Part shown: one piece after another, positions 10,351 through 22,857 of the stretch | Layout of the letters: each line of letters opens with the position of its first letter | How positions within the stretch are numbered: position 1 is the first letter of the stretch | Source of the DNA: Marchantia polymorpha subsp. ruderalis | Taxonomy: Eukaryota; Streptophyta; Marchantiopsida; Marchantiales; Marchantiaceae | DNA: 64,000 nucleotides | NCBI GenBank assembly: GCA_037833965.1 | Contig: AP031356.1 | Location: 17,072,501-17,136,500, forward strand | Reading direction: 5' to 3' | Position numbers and translations under genes: made by a program | The notes under the pieces: generated by a model | Databases searched by the model: none | Told to the model about the DNA's origin: nothing | The model's input: the letters and a program-made list of their open reading frames with translations, nothing else

Positions 10351-12430
10351 CGGTCCTGCGCGCGGACTCTTTCTGTAACCGCCGGTTCGTTCCCGGTCTC
10401 CGCGTCCCATGTTCCGTCTACAACTTTACACCGTATCGCCGGAACACGACGTCGACGACCATTTCGTTTTGCAGTTTCCGTAAGGGAAGAAGAAGAGCAC
10501 GTATACAATGGCTTACGCCGTGAATACAATTGGTGGGAAAATACTCGAGTACATGTACGTGACTACTATTCGTGTACTGTGTCTCTGTACTCCAATCCGA
10601 GATCTTGTTGTGACTCAGAGGCGACCGAAATCGCGATGAGTGAGAAATTTCCCAACTCTCCGTCGGAAGTTTGGGAGGGAGGAGTAAACTCGAAGCAGCC
10701 GTTGGCGTTGGCGCCATGGTGAGGGGAGAGGTGAGATCCGAGAGCTGATTGGGCTGAGAGGGCGACGAGGAGGGCTGCGGGCCGGTCGGGAATAAAATCT
10801 GGGGCTGCCGGGCAGCGGCGAGAAGAGGGTTCGGAGGGAGGGCCACTCCTGTAGATTATAATTGACCCATTATCATGAACAATGAGTACGCATTCGTTAC
10901 ACTTGACGTTAGATCGAAACGCCGGATTCGCAGAATCGTGTCAGAAAGATGCTCGATCGACGGCGCGAGGGGCCTTCTGGCGGGCCGGAGGCGCCGGGGG
11001 TCGTCGATCTCGTTCCGTTCTCGTCACGCGCCGTGTGTTGCTCTAACGTCAAGTTTCGTTACAAGCTACGGCTGTTCATCTGCAGTCGCCCTCATCAATG
11101 ACCCTCTGAACCAAATTCCCCCGTCATCCCGAAAATGTGCCAGACGCTCAGCCAAGCCGGTCTGCTCGACATGTCGGCCAAATGCATCGCCATCGATCAT
11201 GTCATGCCGTTTGTTCGGGTTTCGGACCGGCCCCCGCGAGTACAATGGGCGGGCACGGTGACGAATTCGACGACGGTGTGAAATTTGCTCGCCATGCCCC
11301 TCCGCTGCCCCCGACCTGGTGCATGCCGATGAACATATTTCTCGGGGGCATGACTTTGGGTGTTCCCGCAGATATTTATCGCTCATTTATGCCGGAAGTG
11401 ATTTTCTCAAGCTTGGTGTGTCACGTCCCAAGGCGATACAGAACCTCCCGAGAACGTGTCTGTCATTGATCATTCATCATCATGATGCTGATGGTGAATC
11501 AGTGGACAGGGCTGAATAAGGAAGTGATCGCGAAATATATATTGATTTCGCCCCCTGAGTGGCCCGAGCCATTGGCTTCGCTTCTGTTCCACAGTGACTC
11601 TGATTTCCGATGTTTTGGGGCTGGAAAAAAAAAACTCTTTCTTCCCTTGACTCGTCTTGACCGGACTTGCGCTTGGCTGGACTGACCGGTCGGGCTGAGG
11701 CCTCCTCTCCGATCACGTTACCTCAGGTCGTGTTCTTCTGTTCGACCGAGGAGCAAGAGAGAGGACGACGATTTTCGCTGCACTTGCGTCCAGTGCCGAG
11801 GCCAAATCCTTACCGTTCCAGCCCTAGTGTTCTCTAGAGGCCTGAGTACCATAAATGACTGAACAAGTTTCTCTTATGAAAGAATGCGAAAAATATCTTT
11901 TGGCCTTAACTCCGGTGGGTCAATGAGCAGACGACATGTAGTCTGTACTGACGTCTTTGGTTCAAACCCGCAACCTTTCCATGGTTGTGGTACCAGACTT
12001 GCGTCATCTTGCACATACATCTGTCAATGGAGACTTTTTGTGATTCACTGACCTCTCTCCCCATTCCTCCCTCCCTCCCTGTGCTCGTGCCTTCGCTTGT
12101 TCTCGGGTTTTCCAGGATCATCCGGGTTCTGATCCGGGAAGGCCATGTAATTATCTCTCCACATGTCTCGTCTCGTACACCCTAAAGAAACAAGCCCTAT
12201 CCGAATCGCTTGTTTCATAACCACCCGAACCACATGCCGCCCAACCAAAAGGTGCTGGAATATCTCTTACTATTTATTTTTCGTACCACATTTCATTCCC
12301 CTGCCCTCCAAAATCGACCCGTCGCGTTACTTTTAGACCCCGTCAGGTTCCTCTCACCCTTCTCCTTACTGAAAGAGCGATTGTCATGGTGGTCATTGGC
12401 TTCACGTGTACCGGCCTGGATGCATACTGC

Positions 12431-13884
12431 TTGAATTTGCACCTTTCTTTTGCGCTGCCAGAATCATAACACTGTGAATCTCCTTGTAATTTACTTAGAC
12501 ATATGTGTGGAGAACTGTGATGCTTATTACTGGCACGATATCATTAGAGTTTAGCCTATCACGTTTTATCAACCAAGATATGTATGTATATGTGGAGTAA
12601 AGGATATCAAAACATTTCAAACCATGATTGTGAGAGGAGGTTTCAATCTCTTAAGCGTGATACTTTTCTTCAATCCCGTGTGTGGTATTGAAGACTGAAA
12701 GGAAAACAAACGACGGAACCTGAAAAGGAAACCCCCAAATCTCTAGCAGCCACATAAGGTTCCCGAAACTTTATTTGTCATTATTTCCCAAAACTCAGAA
12801 AGGGTTCTTCCTATCTTTAAAAGTCTACTAAGAATGAATTTCTTTTGCACTTACCAGCTAAAGATATTTGAGAGAGGGTTTCTCTATCTTATAGGAACTA
12901 AGCCAGACTTCAAACACATATTACATGGGTATGTTCTGAAAACTCTTAAGAGCATTAATTTGAATTAAACTTGTAAAATCTTATGGAGCAACATTAGAAA
13001 AAAGATTGGCACCATTGTATCAAACTCTATATTGTGCTATATATATAGAGTCCTGTAGACATATCTATTATATTATTTTTTCTGCTATGGCGACTAGTTT
13101 GGAACTATCATCCTTTCAAAAGATCTGAATACTATGTAATCAACTTCTATGTCATATAATAAGTGTAAGGAGGAGGTAAAAAGTGGAAACCTTAGTCCTT
13201 GAGTGGTGCCCCATACCACCGCCACTGAATGTTAAATACTTTTGTTGTTGAGATATTAAGGTAAGTGATTTTGCTTGTCCATTTTACAAAGATTTGGAGA
13301 TGAGATTTCTAACATGTGCATTAGTCTTTCTTGGGAATCACTAATAAGAAGCCTTTAACATACTTTAACTCATTACGCTCCAAAATTCCATACAGAGTAT
13401 TTTTCAATCATGCGAGGTAGTATTACATTGTCACAATATGTTTGATGTTACCATTCTCTCCGAACATTAAAATATATCATGTCCAACTTGTGACATAGCA
13501 TTTCTTCTAAGTATTTCATTGTACACATATAGGATTACAAACTTGTGAAACTCAGCCTATAGATCATCCAAGTTATTAATCAAGTAGATATACTACATGT
13601 ATGTTGTAATTTTTTTCTAACTCGTTATACATAACTTTTTAATGTTCACTCAAATAAATTAGTATCCCAATTCTTGAAAATGTCAAGACAATCAAAATTA
13701 TTTTGTAACCTTCATCTTCACTTACTTTAGCCTGCTTTTTTTCATTCACTATACCAACATGAACAAAATATTTTTATTTTTTATCATTTCAAAAGCCAAA
13801 TCATCAAATACACTATGGTATAGTGTATTTGGTAAAATTTTCTTCTTCTAGTGCAGTCAATTTCTTGACATCATTTTAACTGAA
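12431..13884. other. Start of AT-rich repeat block, no recognisable feature
   Basis: Base composition changes abruptly near 12.43 kb from GC-rich to AT-rich. I saw no conserved frame. If the downstream copia element was once complete, its 5' LTR, gag and protease would be expected here, but they are missing or decayed beyond recognition by eye. Confidence 0.5.
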
Positions 13885-15840
13885 TCACAAACCAATGGTT
13901 CATTATAGTCATTTAAGAATTTTTTGTTGTATGATTCATGCTCTAATATCTAAAGAGATTGATATCAAATTAAATACTACATCTAAGAAGTGTCATTCTT
14001 TTGGATATGCTAGTGCTGCAAAGAGACATAAACTATATCATCGAGAATCTTGTGAATGTTTTGTTATTAGAGATGTTTATTTCAATGAATCTAGATCATT
14101 GAAAGAAAAGAAGAGACCTCAGACTCCCTGTATTTGCAAGGAAAAAACTCCACACACAAATGTTGTTGAAGGAAAGATTGATCATTATATGATTAATGAC
14201 ACAAAAAGAAGCTCCAATATAGATTGATCAAATTCTTTAAGAGCAAAAATTAGAATAACACAAGTATTTGCATCAAACAATAAAGATCAACCATAATATA
14301 CATTACTAGAAGATCATCAAGCAGGATTAGTAGATTTTTTACAAGGTATGAATTATGGATAGATTTATACATTTTTGAAGATCGTGATATTCATACAGAT
14401 GTCATTGCATTGATTTTAGAAAAAAAAAACTTTTTATTATGAAAAAACTCAAGCTTATGTTAAGAAGATTGAATGAAATGTTGCTATGGAGGAAGATATG
14501 CAATTGCTTAGTAATAACAATATTTTGTAATTAATGAATATTTACATGTATGAGGATTCGATTGATTGTAAGTGGATGTACAAGTTGAAGAACAATCCAA
14601 AAATTGATGAAAGTAGAATCTTCAAAGCTACATTGATATCTATAATTTTCATACAACAGAAAAATGTGGACTATAACTAAAAACTATAACAAAGATTGTA
14701 TTTATTTGTTTTATATTTGAACTTGCTATATTATTTAATTTGGTTATGGATTATATGATTGTAGTTATTGCATTTTTTACAAATCGCTAGAGGAGAACAT
14801 ATTCATGCGATCATCATTTATCTTTTACGTAAAAGACTTGCACATCTTGGCAAAGAATCAATCTGACGCTGATAGATGCAAAAATTAGTTAAAGTTTGCA
14901 TTGAAAAGTAAATATTTGGCTTTTAAAAATTCAAAAAAAATTATGGATGATTTCATAAAGATGTGGTGAAAAAGATATTATGATTGAGTATAGGCAAATA
15001 CTCCAGTGTCAAAGCGAAAACAATTTGAAATTGGCGATCAGTCTAGGTCCAATGATAATTCAGAAGAGTCAAAAGCCAGAAGGAGCTAACTTCATTTCAA
15101 TTAAATACACTCCTCTCCCGCTGGTCAAGACCTTTGGTTCTCCAATATATTATTTTTCGTACGCATTCTTTAAAACGAGGAGCGAGAACACGAGAGAATT
15201 AGACCGTATTTTCTGATCCGGAGAAGCAAAATAATGAAAACGAATAGAACAGATGGTTCAACTATAGAATGTGTGCTTGAGAGGTTTAAAAATGTAGAGC
15301 TAAAAGGAGTATGGACTTCTTTGGCATCACATTTGAAAGTGTAGACATTTTGATGTGGTTGATATTGTGCACAAGGTCTGATATCGCTCTAACTATGATC
15401 AAGGTGAACATGTATATGTTATCATAGGTAAGATGCATTAGGAAGAGGTGAAATGGATTTTCATGTATTTGAAGAATAGTATGGTTTATTAGACAATATC
15501 AAATCCTTGATAGGAACCATGAAAAAGAAAAATCTACAATTGGATATGTGTTTACATTTGGTGATAAATGCAATAGTGAAGTATTTACTTTGCAAAAATT
15601 TGTAATTCAATCTACAATAGATGCTAATTATATAACTACATCAGAATTAACAAAGCTAACTATTTGATTGAATAGGTTTAATTGAGAAGTAACTAAAATA
15701 TGAGATTGTCAAACTTCACTATGATAGCCAAAGTACATTACAACTTGTTGCAAACTAAGTGATGAACAAGAAAATGAAACATATTGACATCAAGTATCAC
15801 TTTATTGAACATGCAATTTTTTTATTAAAATATTAAGCTA
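13885..15840 (+). mobile_element. Decayed Ty1/copia pol remnant (IN, RT, RNase H)
   Basis: Stop-interrupted frames keep copia polyprotein landmarks in order. The end of integrase and its linker (about 13890-14090) has SHLRIFCC and RDVYFNES. Reverse transcriptase begins near 14480 with AMEEDMQLL, CKWMYKLK and KATLISIIFIQQKN. Near 14740-14780 follows MDYMIVVIAFFTNR, equivalent to the family MDVKTAFLNG. Near 14823-14860 lies FYVKDLHILAKNQSD, equivalent to YVDD plus following residues. RNase H (about 15550-15820) has GYVFTFGDK, STIDANYITTSE, DSQSTLQLVAN (read through a stop) and KHIDIKYHFIEHAI. The distance between the MDVKTAF-like and YVDD-like boxes is far too short, so the middle of RT is deleted. 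The catalytic YVDD is corrupted to YVKD and many stops are present, so the copy is dead. No tandem gag was found. Confidence 0.88.
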
Positions 15841-16960
15841 GATTAAATTGACAATAAATTAAATCTAATTGATCAAAATTATTCCCTTGGAGAATTTTAG
15901 TCAACATTATACTGCTATGCAAGTTCTGCATGAGCAAGATTTACTATCAATCTTACAGAATTCTTATTAGATCTTCTAGTTCTTATTCTTATATTAGTAT
16001 CTTCTTATTCTTCTAGTTATCAGAATTCTTTTCCCTAACAGCATGCTTGACAGAATTCAAAGAGTCCTTGTAGCTTACAGGAATGATACTCCCATCCGTT
16101 TGTAATAAAAGGGCAGGAACTTCCTAATAGTTGTTATACCTTTGGTAATTTTACTTGGTTTTAGTTATGCTTCTTTCTAGGAGTTTGCGCAAAATACATT
16201 TATGATTTATGAAGTTTGCTAAACTCTCATGTGTTAAGGAAAAAATCGTTAGATAGTAAGTCATATCTAATTCAACCATAATTCTACTATTATGGTTCAA
16301 TTAGATTTCTACAGTGACTACTTAGAACAACAAGCAATCTTGCTGCTTCAAATATTATCAAATAAAATTAGAGTGTTCCTTTGGATGCAGCGAAGGAGTG
16401 AATCACGTTGGCTTTTTGCAATCTCTCATGTGATGGTATCATTTCTTCAAATATGTCAAAAACTTTCACAAAAAATATCATTTTAATTAACTTTTAATCC
16501 TAACATGATACACACATCTGATACTAAAATATTGAAAAATTACAAATGCTTTTTGGTTTAGTTTAGGAAAAAGTCAAAATGTTAGAAAAGAGATGCTCTC
16601 GCTTTGGTCCGAAGGAGACTTCTTTGGCTTTACAGGATCCAAAAGATACTTCTTTGGCTTTACGAAAGATAGTACTTAAAAAAGAATAATCTTCATAAAT
16701 GAAAAAAAAGTAGTGATTTGTATCAAGTGTTGGTCCATATCAATAACATATTTCAACCATAATCTTTAATCGCCGGCCAAGTAAACAAAAACATTTTTCG
16801 GAAGACTCCATCAAGTTGTACAAGTAGGAAATTAAACTAAATCAGTACCGGAAAATAAATCAAAGCATCTGAGAAGAGTCTTATATAATTTTATACGTGT
16901 CAAAAGTTTGCAGATTTAATAATTTTACAATTATGAAAAAACGTTTGAAAGTTTAGATAG
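15841..16960. other. AT-rich sequence with possible degraded LTR
   Basis: This stretch follows the copia RNase H. The part at about 15885-16240 includes a TATA-like AATAAAAGGG (about 16104-16113) and a T/C-rich tail, as in the U3/R region of an LTR. No matching copy was found upstream, so the LTR assignment is tentative. A 64-codon frame at 16292-16486 resembles no family I know. Confidence 0.3.
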
Positions 16961-16964
16961 CTCC

Positions 16965-17170
16965 AAGGTGACCTTTGTGATAAAATGGATCTGAAACAAG
17001 CTTACAAAAATATACACATGACAATGAACATAGATTTCAATGACCAATGTACAGATGCATGTTAGAATTAGACGGTAAATCAATAATTATTTTCATGTGT
17101 AAAAAGAAAACCCTGAAAATATGCTTCATATTCATAGAAAACCTGCTTTTTAGTATTATACTCATTCTTT

Positions 17171-17190
<20 letters not shown>
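16965..17190 (+). mobile_element. Possible second reverse-transcriptase fragment
   Basis: A frame reading KMDLKQAYKNIHM near 16984-17022 resembles the RT motif K-x-D-L-K-x-A-Y/G-x-x-I seen in gypsy and tyrosine-recombinase (DIRS-like) retroelements. After a frame change it continues with LELDGKSIIIFMC, which could match the D-G-K-Y-Y region of DIRS-type RT. The copy is short and frameshifted. This is weak, by-eye similarity. Confidence 0.3.

Positions 17191-17204
<14 letters not shown>
17178..17204 (+). repeat. (TA)n microsatellite
   Basis: About thirteen TA units. Confidence 0.95.
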
Positions 17205-17333
17205 CATGAATTGTAGAATCCAACATGTCATGCATTCAGAAATTTACCTTATTCTGTATATAGAATTATTTATTTATTTATTTATACCCAAAACGAAAAA
17301 ATATTTTTAACATATAAACACTGCTATGCAAAA

Positions 17334-19710
17334 GTGCGCGTCTTTTCTCATTCTTTCTTACTCTCTTCCAAAACTTTAATTGTTCCAGCAGCCGAATCCG
17401 GGACACCAGGTCCAAGCCTACAAAAGAATATCGAGGAGCTTTCAGAATTCATCTTTCTGCAGAAAATCCTTCCAAAGGCCTCAAATCAGAAGCGGCGAGC
17501 AAGAAATTGCGCAATCGCGGGGTCCATCGAGAGGAGGAGGAGGAGGAGGAGCAGGAGTCATCTGCTAGCTTGTCGCGAGAGCGGACTAGGCCGAAGATGT
17601 GGCCACATTTAATATCCTGATCATGAGTGCATGCTCGGCAACGCTCCAGGGACTGCACATCGTCCGAGGCTCCGCGCTCGCGAGATCGCCCATTGACCTA
17701 CAGCCGAAGCCTCCGTGGCGAATGTCCTACGCTGGCTGGCCATGTCTGGGAGCGACCCTTGCGAGAGGCAGATTCACGGCCGGCCTACCTTCGACCCAGA
17801 CCACCGTCATCCCCAAGACAGCAACGACCATATCCCTCATCCGACGTGTGCCTGCCGATCTTCCTCTAATGTCCGAGCGCGAGCCTTGGCCCAAGCCTCT
17901 GGCCTCTGGCCTACCCGTGCTCAGATCCTCATCTCCTAGTCCGGGCCTTACGTCGCCTTGACAGGGTCTACGAGCTCGAGCACCAGTATATCATCCGGTA
18001 TACTACATCCATCAGTGCGATGAGTGGGGGCTGGACCGGCAGGGAGCGGTCACCGCGGGGCGCTGAGGGGAGGAGCTCGACCGGACCCACCGGCGGGCAC
18101 CGGCGCATGGGGCGATCGGGCCATTTATGACAAAACCATGTTCCATTCGTGTCGAGGCTCGAAGGCCGGTCCGAGCTGACAGAGGGCCGAGCTGGTTGTG
18201 TCTTGGGTTATCCGGCACCCGGACACGCGAGAGCGCGAGCGCGAGGCCCCACCGGCGGGGCTGCGCGAACCGTGAGCCGCAACCGGGAACTTTTGGCCAT
18301 GACCTGGGTGCCGCATCTGCTCGACGGGCGCGGCGGTGACACGGGCTGCTCGGGCCCCAGTGCCTCGGCTGGCCTACCGTCGCCGCATCTGTCATGTCCG
18401 ACGTATTCTGGACAAGCCCGGTCCTCGTCGCAACTTGTCCCAGTTCTTTTCGCGGGGGCGAGCCCGGGGATCCACCGATCATGTCCGACGTCGGCTTGAC
18501 CGCTGCTGGGCGCAGCTTTGTCCAGTCGCTCGATCGCCCAGCATGACATATGGTAATCACTACGCACGTACGTACGCTTGACCGGCTGACACAACGTTGC
18601 CTGCCTGCCTGCCTGCCTGCCTGCCTTGCTGCACTACTCTTGTGCTGTAACAGTGAGCCCAGGACAGAAATTAGGCCGGGGCCTATATCGTGTCCGCTTG
18701 CTTTTTCGTGTGAGACATACATCACATGGACGACATCCTGCTTAGATCATCCTTGGGACGACACAGCGCCCTCTTATTTATAGCAAGGTTTTGGGTAGTG
18801 TTTTGTTTCGGTAGGCAAACCAGGAGCCTCGGACCATCGGCAGGGACCATTGGCCGATCGGCCGATCGGCGACCCGTTTTCGGAGTAGGTTGGTCCGAGA
18901 ATCTCCTCATCCCTTTCGGCTCGTGAGTGGCTCTTGAGCTTTGCTAGATCGCCCACTATCCCTCCTCTCGTCTCGTCCTCCGCCCGAGTCTCGGACACTC
19001 CGAGCTGACCTCTGCGGTCGTGAACTCCGCCTCGCTCTCCGTGGCATGCATTCTCTTTCATTTGAGTTGATTCAACTGTTTCCGGAGGCCAGTTCTTCGT
19101 TTTACGCTAATCCTTCCGATTCGATCCTCCGTCGATCGTCCCGATGTGCGACGCCATATTCTTCTGTCTGACCTCGTTAAAAAAAGGCCCTCCACTGCCT
19201 CGGGCAGCCGGTCCTCTGGCTTTTGGTAACCGGCAGTCGACGGTGGTCTCGATCGCAGACACGGAAGCGCATCCGGCTTCGTCGTCGTCTCGAGCTGCGA
19301 GGTGAAGCTTTTGCAGGCCATGGATGGATGGATGGATGCTACCGAAAGTGGAACCTTGTTTCCAAGACTTCTCTCGCTTACTCACCTTCGGGAAGAGTTG
19401 GAAGGGAGGAAGATGATCAGGTGAAGCCGGGTAGATCCACTCCACTCCGCTCCGCCTTAAGATAATCATAATGGAATGTCTACAACATCCGATGAGCTTG
19501 AAAGAACGTGCAGGAAATATTTTTCGAGAACTGTTATTAACGGTCGATCTCCCACTTCGAAACACAACTGGGCCTGCTTGACGAAGTCGTGTTTAGAGGT
19601 GAGGTAATCGAGATTATCACCAGTTCGAGGCGAAATGGATGCCTTGCATGTTGCCTGAGAAAATGACTCGATAATCAAAGAACACGAGATCTAATCAGGT
19701 CGGAACTAGC
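17334..19710. other. GC-rich block inside AT-rich repeats, no recognisable gene
   Basis: Composition switches to GC-rich at about 17.33 kb and back to AT-rich at about 19.71 kb. Frames of up to 237 codons exist on both strands and overlap in several phases, as expected from few stops in GC-rich DNA, and none shows a known domain. It contains a GGA repeat (about 17531-17553) and a TGCC/CTGC repeat (about 18599-18625). It may be a displaced piece of gene space, a decayed element of another class or an unrecognised gene. Confidence 0.45.
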
Positions 19711-20433
19711 ACTCGAAGATGTTCCTTGTACCACTGAAACAGCGCGAGCTCTAACAAATTCGAAGTCAACTGAAAAACAGAAACGAGAGAGTGATGAATC
19801 TAAACAGTGCATGTCCTTTTCGTACCAAAAGCCATTAGATCAGCTAAACAGGAATAAATGCCTTTCGATGGACGAAACCTTTTTTTCAGAATTATAATCA
19901 ACTCCGTTGAGCTCTTTTGCACTAGGACAATCAGCCCTAATCACGTCACATGGTGTTTGATCGACGTTGTCTACACGATTATGTTTTATCATCAAGGATG
20001 GTGCGTGGTGGAAGTCTCACTTGATTACATTGTTCTTCTCTAAAACTAGCTGTGACTGTGTTGGAACAGGTAATTCTCAGGTATTTAGAAATCGATGATT
20101 TTGATTCGATTATCGATGATAGTCGATTATCTCCCGCAATAAGTATGATATATTTTTTTAGTAATTCCTCCGTGGAATATTAAATATACTTATTTTAAGC
20201 TTTTTTTACACTTCTATTAACTTTTCTATACTTAATTCCCTCCCATAAAAAAGGGGAGAGAATACTGAAATACTTACTAAATACCTGAACAGGGTTAACT
20301 TCTGGTCGCTTATGGGTATCATACCTTCGCTATATTTGGGCCAACCTATGGTCATTATTCAGCCACTACAGTTCAAATCTTTTAATGTGGGCATAATGTC
20401 CACATCTTAGGCACGAATCGCGGATTAAATTGG
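19711..20433. other. AT-rich intergenic sequence
   Basis: No conserved frame, RNA gene or terminal repeat was recognised. Confidence 0.5.
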
Positions 20434-21360
20434 TGTTGAGGTTAATTCCGTTTAAAGAGTAACATCATGTATAACTATTTCTAATTGAGATTGGTCCCCG
20501 GTATTGGGTATATATATCCAGAGAATCTGTGTATTATCATTCAATACACACAATATACTATCTCGATGCTATTCCCCATGGAGGTTGTCTTTGAGGATAA
20601 ACCACGTTATACACTTGTCTCTCCCAGGTTGGTTGTTACTTTGAATGTTTTGTTATTAACAATTGGTAAAGGGGAGATTATCTAATTAACTTTGTTTATT
20701 ATTATTCTATATTGTTACATGGATACTAATATAAATTAGAGAGGTTATTGAGATTTCTTAACCTACTTAACGTGGAAATATAGTTTTTAGTTACCTCTAT
20801 ATATTATTATGCTATACAATTATGTGAGTAATAATATAAATTACAGCGCTTATTGAGATTACTTAACACTAGTTAATATGGAGATACGGTTTTAAGTTAT
20901 CTTTATATATTATTAAACTATACAGTTATGTAAGTAATAATGTAAATCATAGAATTTATTGAGATTACTTAACACTAGTTAATGTGGAGACATGAATTTT
21001 AGTTATCTTTATATATTATTATTCTGTCATGTTATGGCTATGAATTAATTCTACTTAAATCTCGTCTAAAGAGATATCTTGTGTTAAGTTTCCGTCTAGA
21101 ATCTCCTGAGAAGTAATAATAGATTATTGAGATTTCTTAACAGAAGTTAAAAGGGAGATTGTTGAAGTTAACTTTGGTAAGGAGTAACTTCATGTATAAC
21201 TACTTATAGTTGAGATGTGTCGCACTATGTTGAATATATATACCCAAGTCTGAGTATTATCAGATAGCAGGCATAGTAGACTATCACGATATTATTTTTC
21301 GGTGGATGTAGACCTTGAGGGTGAATCACGTTATACGCTAACTGTATTATCATTGACGAA
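20434..21360 (+). mobile_element. Miniature LTR-like element (TRIM-like)
   Basis: Two diverged direct copies of an LTR-like sequence start TGTTGAGGTTAA at 20434 and TGTTGAAGTTAA at 21160. Both share GAGTAACWTCATGTATAACTA, a TATATATA box, a GTATTATCA stretch, a TTGAGG tract and a closing CACGTTATAC, in the same order. The second copy is preceded by a purine tract AAAAGGGAGAT, the expected polypurine tract next to a 3' LTR. After the first copy comes ATTGGTA (20661-20667), the first bases of the common initiator-Met-tRNA primer site, running directly into AAAGGGGAGAT, a second purine tract. The internal part is about 500 bp and non-coding, dominated by a 105-bp tandem array. LTR-like ends of 190-230 bp with a tiny non-coding centre suit a TRIM element or an internally deleted copia element. 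Confidence 0.6.
20745..21150 (+). repeat. 105-bp tandem repeat inside the LTR-like element
   Basis: The phrase TTATTGAGATTWCTTAAC begins at 20745, 20850, 20956 and 21124. The first three are 105-106 bp apart; the last interval has about 62 extra bases. Each unit carries a GGAGA purine tract followed by an (A/T)AGTTAYCTTTATATATTATTA-like stretch. This resembles the purine tract plus the first bases of the LTR, so the array may have grown by slippage at the 3' LTR junction. Confidence 0.8.
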
Positions 21361-22857
21361 GTTCAGTTTATGCGTTTGCAATTGGATTGTATCTGTCGAC
21401 TTCGTTTAGTTGCAAGAGAAGTAAATGTGGAGTAATTCAAACACTCAAACGTTTTTTAAATGTGGTTAGTGGACTCTTTGTAGTGTTGATGCTTGTTGAT
21501 AATGACATAACATCCTAGATACTTACCTAAATCAACATAGCCTTTCTGCATATACAACACATTACCTCAATTCTTGAAGAATTAGAGGTCATCACATGAA
21601 ACGAGTACTAACTTTAGTCGTAGAAATGGCTGAACATTATTTTGGATGAAACCGAGAACTACAGACCATACTCTTCTCAAGACGGGCATTTTCTCTTCAC
21701 ATAAGCACCATATACCAACATACAAGGAAACGCATAATATAGATTTCTTATGGAGTTTCCAACTAAACATCTTGAAAATGAAAAACTGGATAAGATGTTC
21801 TCATAAGTTGTATTATTCAATGTCAAATATTTTAAGCTGACATGTATAAAACCCCTGATTGCTAAATTCCAAGAAGTTCTTTTATGCTAAATTTACCCAT
21901 ACGACTGCAACGTGTGTGAAACAGATAAGAATAATCTACCTCATGTCATAAACTGAGTAAGACTTGATTATCATAGGATTGTTATATGACAAAAATAGGT
22001 GGGGTAGAATCTTTTTGAGTTATGAAGAAGTACATTCCTGATAGTCCATATCTTTTTAATTCTGAGTGGTATGCCTTGACTAGCTGTTAGGAGAATGAGA
22101 GTGCAAAAGCCAGCCTGACAAATTCCTCAAGTGACTTAAACTCTGCACAGTTGTCGGTGTAAAATAATTGCAAAAAGATGTTTCGAATGAACTGATAAGA
22201 AAATAAATATACATTTCGTATGGGGGTTTGTGAAATTTCCCGACATAAAACATACCCATACATCACTTCCTGTTATAAATAAACATTTCGAGTACATGTT
22301 TACATAGCTTGGCATGGAAACTAACGACATAATGAATCTAGTTCTTCTTCTCACCTGAGCAGTGCAATCATAAATTCTGCTACATGTGAAGAGATCATCA
22401 ACATCAGCTCCCTATACTTTGATATCTTATTGCGAAAATAGTTGTAACTTCCGCTTGGTACAAATACTTTCGCAGTAGGATAATACGATGAAATTTCAAA
22501 TGGTAATAAAGATCCTTATACCGGGACTTGACGACTGACGATTTGAACTTTGGAACTAAATAGCTGGACCAAATAAGAAAGACCGTTGTATTGATTATTG
22601 TGGTAATTTGCTCATATTATGGATTCTGACCTGTCAACCATGGAGAACGATGTAAAGCTACTTTTGAAACACGTATGAAAAAAACTAGTCTCCAATGAAA
22701 AGTTTGAGAGTCGAACATGTTCTTTTCCAAAAATCAAGTGGTTTACTACTTAAATATTGAGAACAAAATCTTGGTACAATGCAACTACCCAACGATCGAG
22801 AAAAGAGAAAAGGTAATATGTGTATCCCCTTTTATAAGAGAGATAAGAGTGCTCGTG
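21361..22857. other. AT-rich intergenic sequence
   Basis: No conserved frame or repeat was recognised. Short frames on both strands near 21582-21840 and 22136-22354 show no family similarity. Confidence 0.5.

Larger units (their letters stand above)
8274..12430. other. ROXY upstream region plus low-complexity sequence
   Basis: The ROXY promoter and 5' leader must lie at the left end, reading on the minus strand. The rest is a chain of simple repeats: GA-rich near 8935-8970, CTG near 9366-9412, AGAAGC near 9483-9510, GGA near 9613-9640, CTTGC near 9660-9712, poly-C at 10170-10188 and CCCTT at 10320-10350. A perfect telo-box AAACCCTAA occurs at 9837-9845 with no recognisable gene next to it. 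A 395-codon plus-strand frame runs through these repeats and is judged spurious. Confidence 0.5.

Noticed and set aside
9535..10722. 395-codon plus-strand open frame
   Set aside because: It runs through AGAC, GGA, CTTGC, poly-C and CCCTT repeats; its product is low-complexity and shows no domain. GC-rich simple repeats lack stops, so length alone is not evidence.
11945..11995. GGTTCAAACCC, resembling a tRNA T-loop (B box)
   Set aside because: No acceptor stem or A box at the right distance on either strand; such phrases are common in plant repeats.
18012..18725. 237-codon minus-strand open frame
   Set aside because: It sits in the GC-rich block, overlaps several other frames, has Arg/Ser/Pro-rich composition and shows no domain.
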